Shown here piece by piece: positions 33,314-45,838 of a stretch of DNA of 64,000 nucleotides. The notes beneath the pieces were generated by a model, which searched no databases, had not been told where the DNA came from, and worked only from the letters and a program-made list of their open reading frames with translations. Each line of letters begins with the position of its first letter. The first letter of the stretch is position 1. Position numbers and translations under genes: made by a program. The stretch comes from Larimichthys crocea (lineage: Eukaryota > Chordata > Actinopteri > Sciaenidae): positions 21,276,742 to 21,340,741 of the forward strand of contig NC_040017.1 in assembly GCF_000972845.2 (NCBI RefSeq). Reading direction: 5' to 3'.

Positions 33314-33474
33314 CAAACACTCTCAGACTGAGCTCCTGCTCGCTTTCACCAGCCTTGTTCTTGGCGATGCAGGTGTACTCTCCTTCATCCAGCTTGGTCA
33401 CATCCATTATAGTCATTTCTGAGCCATCTTCATTAAAGCTGTACTTCTCTCCGGCCTCCAGAACTACATCGTTC
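33314..33474 (-). CDS. ncam1: ncam1 exon 6, second half of Ig domain 3
   Basis: The 161-base exon (acceptor TTTTCGGCAG, donor GTAAGG) encodes NDVVLEAGEKYSFNEDGSEM, TIMDVTKLDEGEYTCIAKNK and AGESEQELSLRVF plus one base. EGEYTCIA-NKAGE holds the F-strand Cys and matches human EAEYICIAENKAGE. It is slightly shorter than the human exon because the acidic EEDDEK loop is missing. Confidence 0.97.
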
Positions 33475-33930
33475 CTGCCGAAAACAGAGCGTGGCACATC
33501 AAATTCATCGTTTCGTGTTAAGGTTTTCTTTTTAAAAAAACAAGAACTGTTGCTGCTCTTTAGAAACTAAGCTGCGTAGAACAAAGTGTATAAGGTCAAG
33601 TGATGAAGTGTAGTGAGGTAAAGAGAACAAGGTGAAAGCTGAAAATCTAAAAGGCATAAAATGTTTTCAGAAATTGACAGCGATGATGTTTTTTTTCCCT
33701 GCGAACCTTTTTGACATTTGGTGTTAAGAATCAATTTCAACAAAAGCGACTTGTGTATTTTCATCTTGTCCTGGCGGAGTTTAAATTGTTTGTCACCGTT
33801 GGCAGCCATGTAAAAGAGATAATGATCTCTGGCCTCTGTCTGTGTTCGCTCAGAGTACAGCTCTCAACAAGTTGCAGGTGCTGTCTCACTGCACAAATAT
33901 AAAAAAAATATTCCAAGGGCAACAAAACAG

Positions 33931-33962
<32 letters not shown>

Positions 33963-35222
33963 AAGGCCAAGAGTAGCTCCTGGGTTTGCATCCCCCGATC
34001 TAAGTTGTCTACACGGCTAACTGCTGCTGTCTTGGAAACAAGACAAACAGGAACAGTTTAACAAAGCAGGAGTCTATCAATGGCTGTATTCAGACGCACA
34101 GCATAATGTGGCTATTGATGACACCGCAGTCTTCAGGTTTCACTGTTTACATGCACCTCTGATACTCTGTGATTAAGTATCCCGTTGCAATGAATAAACC
34201 ATTTAGGAGAATATCTCAGAGTCTCTGACATACACTTTGGCTTTCAGGTTGATGGCAGTAAACTTGTGCAGTGGGCCAATACCATTCCAGAATAAGCGCC
34301 CTAAAGGCCAACAAGCAAATAAACCTCATCCCCTTTATTTTGATAAGCTCTGGACAGGATATTCATATAGAGCTGGGACACATACAACCCACACAGCTTA
34401 TTTCTAATTATCCACATCCCTTTAGTCCGTTGCTGCCAGTTTTTACCGATTCAATGATATAATAACCAGAATCTATACCCTGTACTATGACAATAAAGTT
34501 GAATGGATGGCGATGTCAGTCTGTCTGTTGATGTGTGACATGTCTATAACACCTCTCAGACGGCCTACCATGATATTACATGCAGATATTCAAGAGCCAT
34601 AGAGGATGAATGGCACCGACTTTGGTGATCCCTGACTTTTACCCGAGTGCCACCGGCAAGTTGACATTTTTAGTTCAGAATAAAATGTCTGATGATTACA
34701 GGATGGACTGCCATGAAATGAGGTTCAGACACTCATGTCCCTCAGGATGAACTGTAATATCTTCCTTCAACTTTCACATTCGCTACATTAAGACCGAATA
34801 CACAGAAGTAATCCACCATCTGGCTCAGCGGTGCTTTCTATTTATTTTATTTGAATTCTTTGTTTTTTTGTAAATTTGCGAATGTTAACACGTTAAGACA
34901 GGGAACGTGTAAACATTATACCTAGTAAACATAGCTAGTCTTGTTCTTATAAATCACATGTGCAAAAAGAATAATTTAAAGGGTGATAAAATGATTTTTA
35001 GACTGAAATGATGATGAATATGAAAATTGTTTATATGCCATAACATCCTAATTCTTTAGCTTTAAAGCTTAGTTCAGCCTGCAGACAGTGATTCTGCAAA
35101 CTGACAGATACATCAGATTCATAACAGGCACTTTAAATTGTTTGTGTGATGTGCAGGGATCTGACAAGTGCTGCTGCAAATGTTGAAAGCATTTGTCTCC
35201 CCAGTTGCTCGCAGAGTTTTAC
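33475..35222 (-). other. ncam1: ncam1 intron between exons 5 and 6
   Basis: Contains a CA microsatellite (33930-33957). A stretch ending ACTATGACAATAAAGTTGAA near 34480-34501 looks like a retroelement 3' tail, but nothing more of it is recognisable. Confidence 0.75.
33930..33957. repeat. (CA)n microsatellite
   Basis: Perfect AC dinucleotide run of about 28 bases. Confidence 0.95.
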
Positions 35223-35340
35223 CTTGTCCAGGTCACCATGGGTTCAGGATAGCCATCAACCGCACAAGTCAACATGGCAGGCTGCCCGACATCTGCTGTG
35301 GCATTCACCTCTGACTGCCATACCCTGATGGTCGGGAGCA
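35223..35340 (-). CDS. ncam1: ncam1 exon 5, first half of Ig domain 3
   Basis: The 118-base exon (acceptor TGTGTCTCAG, donor GTAAAA) encodes LPTIRVWQSEVNATADVGQP, AMLTCAVDGYPEPMVTWT and two bases of Arg. The B-strand Cys (LTCAV), the PEP turn and the core Trp (VTWT) are all present, and the VNAT sequon matches the first N-glycan site of human NCAM1 (IVNATANLGQ). Confidence 0.96.
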
Positions 35341-35720
35341 CTGAGACACAGAGAAATAAATAATGCAACAGATGGAAAGAAAAATAAATTGGTAGACGAA
35401 TACTTCCATAGGCGAATAGTCACGTAGACACATAGGAGGGAAAAAACAGAGACAGACGCAGTGACAAATTCAGAGCACTTATTTTAAGCACACTCATTTG
35501 CTAGGCTCAGAAGTTGCAGGAAACAGACTTCATTAGCATGGAACATCTTTGATGCGCGGTTGCTCTGGGCAACTGTTTCCACATTGATGCCGAGCCTGGT
35601 CGCCTCTGAGGATTTACAGCTTGTTTAAGCGTCACGGGACACCTGCTGCACAAAAACATGCACGCAGGAACAAAAAGCAAAGCGGAAATAAAAAAGTGTG
35701 AGGGCGAGAGGGCTGCTAAC
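35341..35720 (-). other. ncam1: ncam1 intron between exons 4 and 5
   Basis: 380 bases with nothing recognised. Confidence 0.85.
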
Positions 35721-35858
35721 CGTTCACGACGACCTTGATGACCCGCAGATCAATCTCGCCGCGGGCCATGAGGCGACCCTCGCAGGTATACGAGCCCTCA
35801 TCGGTCTTCTTTATGCCACGGATCTGGAGGTGATTGTTTCCCAGCACCTTAAAGCGAA
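35721..35858 (-). CDS. ncam1: ncam1 exon 4, second half of Ig domain 2
   Basis: The 138-base exon (acceptor TCTTTTCAG, donor GTTAGC) encodes RFKVLGNNHLQIRGIKKTDE, GSYTCEGRLMARGEIDLRVI and KVVVN plus one base. The human version has LQIRGIKKTDEGTYRCEGRI and ARGEINFKDI. The donor GTTAGC is weaker than the others in the gene, but the reading continues correctly into exon 5. Confidence 0.96.
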
Positions 35859-37026
35859 CTGAAAAGAAGCAGAAGATAAATGCACCGTCAGGTGTGTTAG
35901 ATGTTTGACAAGTTTAAATTAGGCACAAGTTTTTTTATGAGAAGCAGCTGCTATTGTGCTACCAAAGGGGTTACATACCATACATAAAGAAAACTGTGTG
36001 AATATTCAGTCTGATATATCTGGCTGACAACTTATCACTTTAACACTCATGTCTTCTTTAGTCACAAATATCTCTGCATTATTAGTATTACAAACATAAT
36101 GTTGCATTTATGCATTTCCTTCAAGCTCCATTAGTCCAAGGAATACATAATATTTCTCTTTTATATTTTATCTGGGGTATACTGTTTCATAAAAATACAA
36201 CTTTGTTTTGGACACATATTATATGTAATTTCCACTTTGTCATCTTCACATCAGGGAGCACGCCCTTCACTCTTTCCACAAGCTCCAGAAAAACAGAAAT
36301 GTGGCCAAAGCCCACACGAACCCCCTTCAGTTTTTTAGATGAGATGTGAAACCGAATAAAATTTAATCATGTAGTAATTCAAAATACGATTACAACCCAC
36401 ACACGAGCTTGTGTTATTATTTTTCCACGGCGCAGTATCAACAATGCCATACACATTATGACACTGCTCAGTGTGAGTAACAGAGGATGAACTGTATTGT
36501 CAAATTCAAAAACCAAATTATTTTTTCCTTTCAAAGCACAGGATAAACCCAGGAGAGGAGCGGCAGCAGAAGCCTCAATGATTTCATGTGTCTGGTAATC
36601 CACTGTGCCTGTGGTAGCTTATGTCTGTTTCATTTACAATCAGTCAGTCACATTTCAGTTTTAGTTTAATTTGTTTTAAAATGTTTCACGTTGGTTGCCA
36701 TAAGAGTTTATACACAAATCATAAATCATCACAATAAAATGGGTAGTTAGACAAAAGATAGCACTTTTCATTTTCTGAAAGCAATGAAGCACCACAAGGT
36801 TTTCTTTAAAACAAGAAAGAGACATTATGCAAATAACTGTGCAAACTAGACCATGCAAATGGAAAATAAAACAATATTTAATATTACTATTCATATTCAT
36901 TAGTTAATGTCAAAGAGTTGCAGTTGAACAAAACATTAACAGCTCAGGAATATTAAGAATGTGCCGAATGAAAACAAATGATAGGTGAAATAGAAATATG
37001 ATCGGTGCTGCTCAGAGAACTCTTAC
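35859..37026 (-). other. ncam1: ncam1 intron between exons 3 and 4
   Basis: 1.2 kb of AT-rich DNA. Nothing recognised. Confidence 0.85.
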
Positions 37027-37170
37027 CATCTTTTTCCAGCTGGATTTTTGCTCCTTTATATTTCCAGAAGACGGTGGGCGGAGGTGAACTGATGACGTCA
37101 CAGATGATGTTTGCGTTGTCTCCCTCGGTAAACTCTTGGGGTGAGGGTGCATTCGTGAAGGTGATTTTTT
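37027..37170 (-). CDS. ncam1: ncam1 exon 3, first half of Ig domain 2
   Basis: The 144-base exon (acceptor TATATTCCAG, donor GTAAGA) encodes KITFTNAPSPQEFTEGDNAN, IICDVISSPPPTVFWKYKG and AKIQLEKD plus one base. It matches human NAPTPQEFREGEDAVIVCDV and PPTIIWKHKG. The segment after the Trp is the heparin-binding site in mammals (KHKGRDVILKKDVRF). Here it is KYKGAKIQLEKDVRF, with fewer basic residues. Confidence 0.96.
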
Positions 37171-38478
37171 CTGGAATATAAACATGCAAAACATTTTTTT
37201 ACTCTGTGTTAAAGATTGAATCTCAGCAGGAGTCAAAAATCGTCTTCACTTGGTTTTTTATTCACGGGTACAAACATTTGTTAAGTGTTTCTTAAAAATA
37301 AAAGAAAGTTTTCACACTCCCAACAGGACTACTTTGAGAATCACACTAGCAATTTCCTCTCAATCGCCCTACAATTTTCCTGTAGAATGACGGTAGAACT
37401 GGAAGAGTGCCTGGCAATTTTACCAATCACCACACTTTTATACACCCGAAAAAACCCAATTCTCCTCAACACCACCATCTTCTTTGAAACTACGATGAAG
37501 AGGACCCTCTTTCCTTCAAACCTGCTTCATCGGGCATTGTGTTACTTCAAGCTTGTTATTTCTTATTAAGACTGGAATCATCGTTTTGTTTTAAGTTACA
37601 GAACCAAAGCATTTCTTAAACAAACAGATTGGTGTGTAAGATTTAGGGGGCTCAATTCACCGGTCCTTTAACTGAATTTGCTGAGAGGTACACAGGGCAT
37701 GGACTGAAGCACTTACAGTGTCAACTCAGGGCAACCATGACAGTAACATCCAGCTCAAAAAGTTTGAAAGTAAAACACTGAAACACACATACGGCTGTAA
37801 AACACATTGACTGCAGAGGGCACGAGTGATAAAATCACAGCAGCTGTTATTTTCTTTGACATTAAATCTTCAAACAGCTGCTGCTGTTATACTTTTCTTT
37901 CCTATAGACGGCAGAGGGTGAGCTGTACAACAATGGCAGAAGCTTACTTAACGTGAATGTGAGCTGTCAACAAACAACTTCGATGAGGTGCTTCACGTCT
38001 TAAACTTGTCAATGTTCTTAACATTCAGTCAGGAGGAATGTTCATCTAAACTAACAAATTAAAAAAATAAATACTTTTATTTTGTTACTGACGCCGTATG
38101 TTGATTTTAATATGCCATGTCTATGTGAAGACTTGTAAGAATGACCTAAAACAGGAAATGAAATAAAAGGAAAAGTTGTGTTTGGAAAAAGGATTTCATC
38201 ACTGATGGACATTTGCTGATGCTTGGCATTCATGGAAAATAAAAGCCATTACTCAGAAGAACTGCACAACAGACAGGATCATTAAGCAGCCCTCTAATGG
38301 TCTTCCGACCGTTTATTGAACTGATGAAAAATCCATCCTCACTTGAAAAGAAAAAGAGTAATGTGTTGCCCTTGAGCAGTCAATAAAATACGGAGTTCAA
38401 TAAACGGGATTTTTTTTTTCCTTTCTGTGTTCATACCACTCAAAAATTTGGATAACGAGAAGAAAAAAAAAAACTTAC
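37171..38478 (-). other. ncam1: ncam1 intron between exons 2 and 3
   Basis: 1.3 kb. At 37632-37655 GGTGTGTAAGATTTAGGGGG resembles the end of repeat family C, but no full copy is visible. Confidence 0.75.
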
Positions 38479-38688
38479 GAAAGATTTTCACTTTGACGGT
38501 TGACTCCGCTTGCTCGTCTCCGCTGGAAGCTACACACTTGTACGTCCCTGCATTTTCAGTCCCGGCTTTATACAGCGTCAGGGTGGAAGATGACTCATCG
38601 TTACGTGTCACCGTTATGTCTGGTCTGTTCGGTTCTATCCTGTCCCCGCGTGGTCCAAACCAGTCTATATGCTTGGCACCACCTACAA
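38479..38688 (-). CDS. ncam1: ncam1 exon 2, second half of Ig domain 1
   Basis: The 210-base exon (acceptor GTGCTCTCAG, donor GTAAGT) encodes VGGAKHIDWFGPRGDRIEPN, RPDITVTRNDESSSTLTLYK, AGTENAGTYKCVASSGDEQA and ESTVKVKIF plus one base. Core Trp (IDWF) and F-strand Cys (YKCVAS) are present, and DESSSTLTLY matches human DDSSSTLTIY, which includes the Tyr used in Ig1-Ig2 homophilic contacts. Confidence 0.97.
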
Positions 38689-39273
38689 CTGAGAGCACAG
38701 TAAAGAGCAGTATGTTATCTAAAATGTACACATTCATTCAACATCGATAAAGCTCACCATTGTCCACAGACTGAATATTATAGGTTGGTAATACAACAAG
38801 ACAATACAGCATTGTTGAAACAACAACGCTATAAAATATCAGGTTGTTTTAAAGATTTTATATCACGTTTTGCTTTGGACAGATGAGGAGGGCAACGGGA
38901 AACACAGCACATTAAAGGAGGTGTCATGCAACAAAGGTCAGTCATTGATTGGATTGATGACCGGGACATTTTAGCCATATGGCCATGCATGCATGCATCC
39001 TAGACCTCTAAATCACAAGAGTGTCAATTAATGTTTTAGAAGACTGCTGGGAAAGCAATCTGGCTTTACAATTTAATCTTGCTAAGCAGGGCTGCATTGT
39101 TGATAATGTGGAGTAGTATTTTTATTATTTGTATTTTAATATCAGCAGAAAAGTGACAATTTTCTTATATAGTCTGTCTCTCTAGACTCTTCTCCGACTA
39201 GAGGTAAAAGCTGAAATTTGCAGGTTTGACAGATTAAAAAAAACCCACAGTCGAGACAGTTTGGTGAACTTAC
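38689..39273 (-). other. ncam1: ncam1 intron between exons 1 and 2
   Basis: 585 bases with nothing recognised beyond a short CATG repeat near 38985. Confidence 0.85.
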
Positions 39274-39348
39274 CTTCACACATGAAGAATTTGGACTCTC
39301 CAAGACTAATCTCACCCTGACTTGGTGTGATCAGCACTTCCAGAGAAA
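39274..39348 (-). CDS. ncam1: ncam1 exon 1, start of the mature protein and Ig domain 1
   Basis: The 75-base exon (acceptor CTTTTTTTCCCAG, donor GTAAGT) encodes SLEVLITPSQGEISLGESKF, FMCE plus one base. Human has SLQVDIVPSQGEISVGESKF and FLCQ, with the signal-peptide cleavage site just before. The Cys is the B-strand Cys of Ig1. The exon opens with two bases of a Val codon whose first base must come from exon 0. An in-frame Met lies upstream in the intron, but the acceptor and homology show the exon starts here. Confidence 0.96.
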
Positions 39349-42036
39349 CTGGGAAAAAAAGCACAGAATACATAATCAGAAAACTTGGTAATATAAAGCA
39401 TTAAGCACTGTTGTAGAAAGGAGGAATGCTTCAGGAGATACAAGTACTGAAACAAACAAACAAAAAAAACAACCTCTCATTACCATTTAGGCACAATTAA
39501 ATACAAAAACATTTAAAAAACGCTGCAGGTGGCTCAAATTACTGCAGCCACTATTTTCCATCCCTGTAGGTGGCGTCATCACATATCTGCACATACATCA
39601 ATGGTGTTACTGTGTCTGAGCAGCAGTAGCTACGGGAAATCTGTGGAAAATCTTACACATGCACATCATCAACAAGAAATACACTGTGCCAGTTTTGGCT
39701 CTAGCAGTCCGATTGCCAACAACGGGAGATTTCCTGTTCCTCTCTTGCCTGCAAGTCTTCCTGTCCTTTACAAGAGATATAGCATCCAGCCAACGCTGCA
39801 ATTATTCAGTTAACATTCAGCAGTTAGTAAGAACCAACGCTGTGCTGCCAGTGTACCTCGAGAGAGAAATTATATTTGAGATGCTTTAAAAAAACTTTTT
39901 AGAAATCACGCTGTCTGTCTAGCAAGATAAAAGCAGTGAGTCGCACACTGTACTTAATCAAAGACCGGATGGAAAAGACAGATTTGTGTTGTTTGACAGA
40001 CAGAAGTATGGCCTCAGACACTTCTGTGCTTAATTAGAACAAAGCTTCACTTGTTTCCCACAGAATCACCCAAGGGGGCAGTCAAGGGTTCCTGTGGTTG
40101 ACTAAGAAGTGTGACTAAATGGGCCCAAAAAAAATTCAGCTCTATATTATGCATGACCAAGTCTGTGTTAATGTGTATGTAGCATCATCAGTGTGAGCAC
40201 ACACACACAAACAGACTGGAGGCCAGGGCAAGAGTGTGAACACTGTGTTTGTCAAGGAATATGAGACAATGATGTGTTATGAGGGTGTGGAGTAGGCTGA
40301 ATGATATCTGTAATGCCAACACATGGAGCAAAGAGATGATAATGATGAATTAATTTTGGTCACGTCTGTTTCAACAAAAGCTTTCCCTTCGAATGTGAAA
40401 ACGTAAAGATAATTTAGCAAATTAATATTCTGTTCCTTTCACATTAGTTTAAAAACCTCTGGAAATGTGGCTCGAAATGGTAAAAATTCACACGTGATAT
40501 CAAAGCGGAGCGTCTCATTAAGCATCCACAGAAACCTGAGTGAAGCTAAACGTTCAGAAGACCTAGTTTAAAAAGCAGCTCATTTTAATGTTCAGTCCAT
40601 TTCACCAGACTGTGGAGGCATGTTTTGATTGACAGCTCCCTCATGAGCACTGGCACGGAAGCAGGGATATGTGCTGCTGTGGACGGGGAGCCGCAAAACT
40701 ATTTTAGCCACCTTAAAGAATCAATATCAGTTTAAGTACACGCTATATTTACAATACAATCATCGTTTTGTCGTCAGATAAGAACATTATCTATGCTCTT
40801 TTCAAAGCCACCAGGGTCCTTTTATAAAAACAGCAATTTTACCAGAATATTTTCACATCAGTCTGTGAAGTGAGAAACCATATTGACCAAACCAGAGCTG
40901 GTGATTGTTGGAGCAGTGAGAAGACTAACCAAGGAAGGTTTGGTGAGTTTTATTCTGTTTATGTCATGTTGGAATAACGTGTGTGTGTGTGTTACATGGC
41001 AATTAAGCTCATGTTGAATTTACAATGTGTATGGTTGTATTTTTCAGTTTAATAATAAAACAGGACTAACAATATGTATTTTCTTGACAATTTATGCATT
41101 ATTTATTACACAAACATGACAGTAAAAGTTTTTGACTCAGTATCTTTGAGATGTCACTACTACTATCATCAAAGTTTTATGGAAATCAAAACCACAGTTA
41201 CTGTTGTTAGTGTAAAAGGTTCCTTCTTTTTTTAGATATATCGATAATATTCATATTAAGGCAAGTATCCAGTATGTGGCTGAGTTCAAACCCTGAAAAA
41301 CATCTTCAGTATGCCTGAATTTGAATCCACCAAATACTGTCCTCCAGAGAGTGATGGGTAGGCGTGTAGAGTATGATCCTTCATCTCATCTGAACAGCAG
41401 TGTTAGTACAAACTGGATGTAGGCAATGAAAAATCACTGCAGTGTGGATAGTAGCTGTCAGATTATTTTCTTTTTTAGTCAACTTACAGTACAGTCCAGG
41501 TTCAAATAAGACAAATGATTATTTTATTCTGTCAGCAGGATTTGATGTTCAAAGTAAAGGCACATGAAAACTAGGCATCACTCATTTTCACATGAACTGC
41601 TAACTGAAACAATGTAATGCAAATTTTATGGATAAGGATTTTATTTTAATTGGGCCGAGGGAAGAAAAAGAGTACGGTTAATAATCATTTAGTCAAACAA
41701 ACAAGCTACGCATTTGCAGAGGAGGCGTGATGATGATGATGATGATTAGTAAAGTCAAGCAAAGTTTATTTGTAAAACCCATTATCACGCTCGGTGTTAC
41801 ATCAACAGTGGTTTCCAACCCAGCTAAAGCAGGCGAGGAAATCCTCGAAAACATGCTGGGCTCGTTGAACGATGCAACGGGAACAATCAGCAGTCAGTAA
41901 TGGTAACGCTTATGGTTTAAACTCATTTTTAAGAACTCGAGTTAGCCCCACATACTTTTCACTTCCAAGGGTGCGGGTAAGTGGAGTGGCAATTAGTGGG
42001 AAAGGTGAGCTGTGGGGCAGGTGATGAGTCAGTGTG

Positions 42037-42055
42037 TAGTAGTAGTAGTAGTAGT
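42037..42055. repeat. (TAG)n microsatellite
   Basis: Six or so TAG units; a similar short GAT run lies at about 41729-41746. Confidence 0.9.
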
Positions 42056-45000
42056 GCTAAGCATATTGACTGGCATAGCTGGGTTCTCTGCATTTGGAGT
42101 AAGAAAAGCTGAAGCTAATTCCCCTTGACATTTCTGCTGGGAAGATCCACAGACAGCGGAGTCGAAATGACTGGCGAGATGAGGATTTACCGTAGCTCCT
42201 CTAACAAGACTGAAAAGTGCGGAGGTAGCAGAATCATGCCGAAATATACTAAATGCTTACCGTGGCACTGTGTTTGAGAAGCGAATTAAATGTAAAAGTA
42301 AAGCATTCTGACTTTAAAATAACACTATGCGTATGTAAATATTTGTTAAAACTAATGCAGTCTAATAAAGCAGCGCTGAAATAAATCCCACCTGTGCCAC
42401 CCCGTTTTAAATAAAGGGAGCTCTCAGTATAACATATTTAAATTCAAAAGAACCACGAACTACAGCCTTCAAACCGATCATGGCGTTACAGCAAAACTGA
42501 ACATTTATAATCCTCCATGAAAGTATGATTTATCACAAGGTTGCTGTATTAGACTACATTAGTTTTACCTGGGTCTGTCTCATTAACTTGCAAATGACTC
42601 CACAGTATATTGGCTAAATAATGGGAGTAACAGGTATTATAAATTCATAACTGATCAAAAACTTTCATCTAACGGGATCAGTTGTGTGCATTGAATTAAT
42701 GTCACAAAGTCAGAAAGCGGCGAGCCAAATCGTAAAACCTGTCAGTGTACTTCACAACACTGCCTTTCCTATATTAAAACCAACAATGCAAAACCGTTCT
42801 CCTATCCTCCAAGCAAGCTGACATTCAGAGGGATGAGAGATCCACAGGGAATTTCCATCACATGATCCTCCATCCTCTTCACCCTCTGTCACTAAGTGGT
42901 TTTCTTCCTATTTCCTCTTCCGCAGAATATGAAAATAACAAAAAAACAACAACACACCTGCACAGGCTGGGAGATTTTCCAAAATAAACTATCCTGTAGT
43001 CCAGGCACTAATTGGTTTTCTCAGATCGAAGGCAGAGCCGTGGCTTCTGCTCACAGATAGTTATGAGCAAGACAGGGTAATTGCTCTCCGACCAACAGCT
43101 CACTTTTCATATATTTAGGAGGCTAACAAGCAACTGGAGCTCAAGCCGTGTTAAAAGGGCAGAACAAGGAGGGGGGCAAAAATACAAGAAGCAACTGTGT
43201 GTCCTAGAAATTTAATCTGCATGTGAATCCCCACTGACAAATCCATTTTAAACCCAGGTAGGGCTCAAACTGCATGGAGATCTCCATATTACAGAAGTAG
43301 CAGGAGTAGTAGGAGCATGGACTCCAGATAAGAGAGAACATTAAATTAAGAATCATTAATTCATTAGGTGCCTGCAAAAGGCAAAATGATTTTGGCCTGT
43401 ATCACAAATTTTAAATGTAATATTTACTTCAGTCGCCAATAAAATAACTAACAGCATGTTTTTTTTTAGAGATAATGTCATCTTACCACACTGGTCAAGG
43501 CTGAAATATCTTACCATGTTAACTATTGGGTCGATAGTTATTGAGATTTGTTTAGACGTTCATGGTCCACAGAGGATTAATCCTACTGTACTTCTACTCT
43601 GGTGCCATTAGAAGGGTTTTACTTTAAATGCTATTCATATTCGTGGTTCTCAGACAATGTATCTGCATGATACATGATGCTGCATGACTGTAGACTCTTA
43701 AGGCCCATTCATACTTGCAGTGTAAATTATGTGACCCGCCCGTGTCCGCACATCCATGCGAAACCCAAAAGGCGGCACCACGCAAACAGTATGGGTATCG
43801 CACACACAATGAACAACATGAAACAACATTTACTGATATAAAAAGCTGTATATATAAATGCTTGTTCTTTCCAGTTGGTAAACTGCAGTTATTTCTGTGG
43901 ACTAATCATTGAGCACAAGCTCTCAAACCTACTGCAAACTTACCTTCCGCCTCAAGTTCATATTTCATGAAGAGAGATTCAAAGCATGAGTGTTCATTAA
44001 ACTGGAACAAAGACTTAAAAATAAGTAGAAAGGAAGCTGGCCCCAAGAGCATCAGAAGGTGCTATGTACCACTAATTGGCAAACCAAACCTCGGGCACAT
44101 AAAACTTACATGCAAAACAAGAGCGCGTACCCAAAACTGTCCTAAGTTTCTTATTTTTAAGGCCTTCAGACTGGTTGAGAGACCGACAGAGAAATAAACA
44201 ATTCGAGCAGATAAGATTGACCTAGTTTAGGTAAACATGCAATCTCCCCGCAGTTAAACTTGGCATTTTATATTAAAATGCCTGGGTTTTCATCCAAAAC
44301 TGTTTGTATGAAATGTTTTTAAAAAAGCCTTCTCAATGCCCTCTCCATTAATATCAACCTCTATCGACCAGTTGTGTAATACAATAAATGAAACCAGGAA
44401 CATCAAGTTAAAATGCAAAAAGCCTCTTTCGAGAATTTCTGAGACATGGACGAAATACCAAATGCAATTTTTCCATCAACAAACTAGTGTCAGGATACTG
44501 ACCGCAAACATTTAGAGAAGAGATATGACTCTACCTCTGAGTAGCTTTGGATCCCATTTCACATGAATGATTTCACTGATGAGATTGAAGAAGGATATAC
44601 TGACAAACAACCAAGGAAGATAATTAGATTTTAAAAACTCTTCTCCTCTGTCTTCGAGACATTGCCATTTATGGAAGCAGAATACGGCTGGAACACCAAG
44701 ATAAAAAAAATGCCGATCTGTCCCAAAATCTGAGCAGCAATTTTGAGTCTTATTTACAATCGCACCATGTGTTTAATTTGACAAATGACATATGAGCAGA
44801 GAATCATGGTCTCCCTAAATTATCAACCGCAATACCGAGACAAATACCAAGAAAACACCAGCTATGAATCTACTTGTTGGTCTATGTTTCCAGCAACAAA
44901 ACAGGAAGGCACAAGGCGAACATTTGAATTCAACACGGGAACTGTGGCTCTGACAGTTCATTTGTGATATAACATTTACAAAGGCTGAGGGCAATGTCAT

Positions 45001-45789
45001 ACTTGGATGCAGGCTGATCATGACTATAGGAGACAGCTTGCAGTGTCAATAATTCATGTCTCCGTAGGTAATCAACAAAGCATTAATGTTGGTAGTCTTA
45101 GGGCAATCTCATTAAATTTATAGGAACAAGGAGTAAAAATACTACATTATTCGTGGTAGCATATTCTCAGTTACAGAGTATATTTCTCTGCTGCCTCTTA
45201 ATGCAGGTCACAGCATGATGCAGCAAAATGGAAAGTATTTTGGGGCGTTTATCTGAATAGTGAGAGAGAGAAAAGAGTTCATCATTCCCAGGTCAAACTA
45301 CTTTAGCGTTTCTATTTAAGGGTTATGTTCATGCTTCCTTCAGCACAGCCATGAGGTACTACTTAATGCCATATGTGCATGCACGTGTAGGGGCGTGCTT
45401 GTGAAGGGGGTTATTTCATGAATGGAAATGACGCTGATGTCGTTGGGCCACAATAATCAGTGGTTGCAGTTTGAGATCCTTAAATAGCCTCATGTAGTCT
45501 AAACCCATCCTGTCTAGCTATCAGAAATTTAACTCCCTCCCGCTGGGGAAACACTGACTCTGCCACGGTTATGTTGGAAGGAAGTGATAAGATATGAAGA
45601 GCAAGGACACCATATAGAGAATTTATGCAGAGCTTGGCCTCTTTCCTTAAGGCTCTGTAGTTATCTTGAAACAACACCTCCGGGGCTACTGCCAGTGCTA
45701 TTGGATGTTGTAGTAAGCTTCGACCCAAGCCATGACTCGCTTCACTTGCCTTGCGGGATTATGCTCATTACCTATTCTGCCAGCATAAC

Positions 45790-45838
45790 CCACACACACA
45801 CACACACACACACGCACACACACACTGACACACACACT
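45790..45838. repeat. (CA)n microsatellite, interrupted
   Basis: About 49 bases of CA units with single interruptions (CACG, CTGA). Confidence 0.95.

Larger units (their letters stand above)
1944..39348 (-). other. ncam1: ncam1 gene, coding exons 1 to 19 (exon 0 not in view)
   Basis: Neural cell adhesion molecule 1, a cell-surface Ig-superfamily receptor for homophilic adhesion in neurons and muscle. Eighteen regular exons, the GPI exon and two microexons are in the order known for vertebrate NCAM1, each with AG acceptor and GT donor (the two terminal exons end at stop codons), and every junction keeps the frame. Summed exon lengths give 701 residues for the GPI form, 820 for the short transmembrane form and 1185 for the long form, plus a signal peptide encoded elsewhere. 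Exon numbers follow the mammalian scheme in which exon 0 encodes the signal peptide and VASE lies between exons 7 and 8. The identity is certain from residue-level similarity along the whole chain. Whether this is teleost ncam1a or ncam1b is unresolved. Confidence 0.97.

Noticed and set aside
43690..43800. GGCCCATTCATACTTGCAGT, resembling a transposon terminus
   Set aside because: No inverted partner end was found nearby.
45480..45728. Minus-strand frame of 82 codons
   Set aside because: No similarity to known proteins and no supporting signals; treated as chance.
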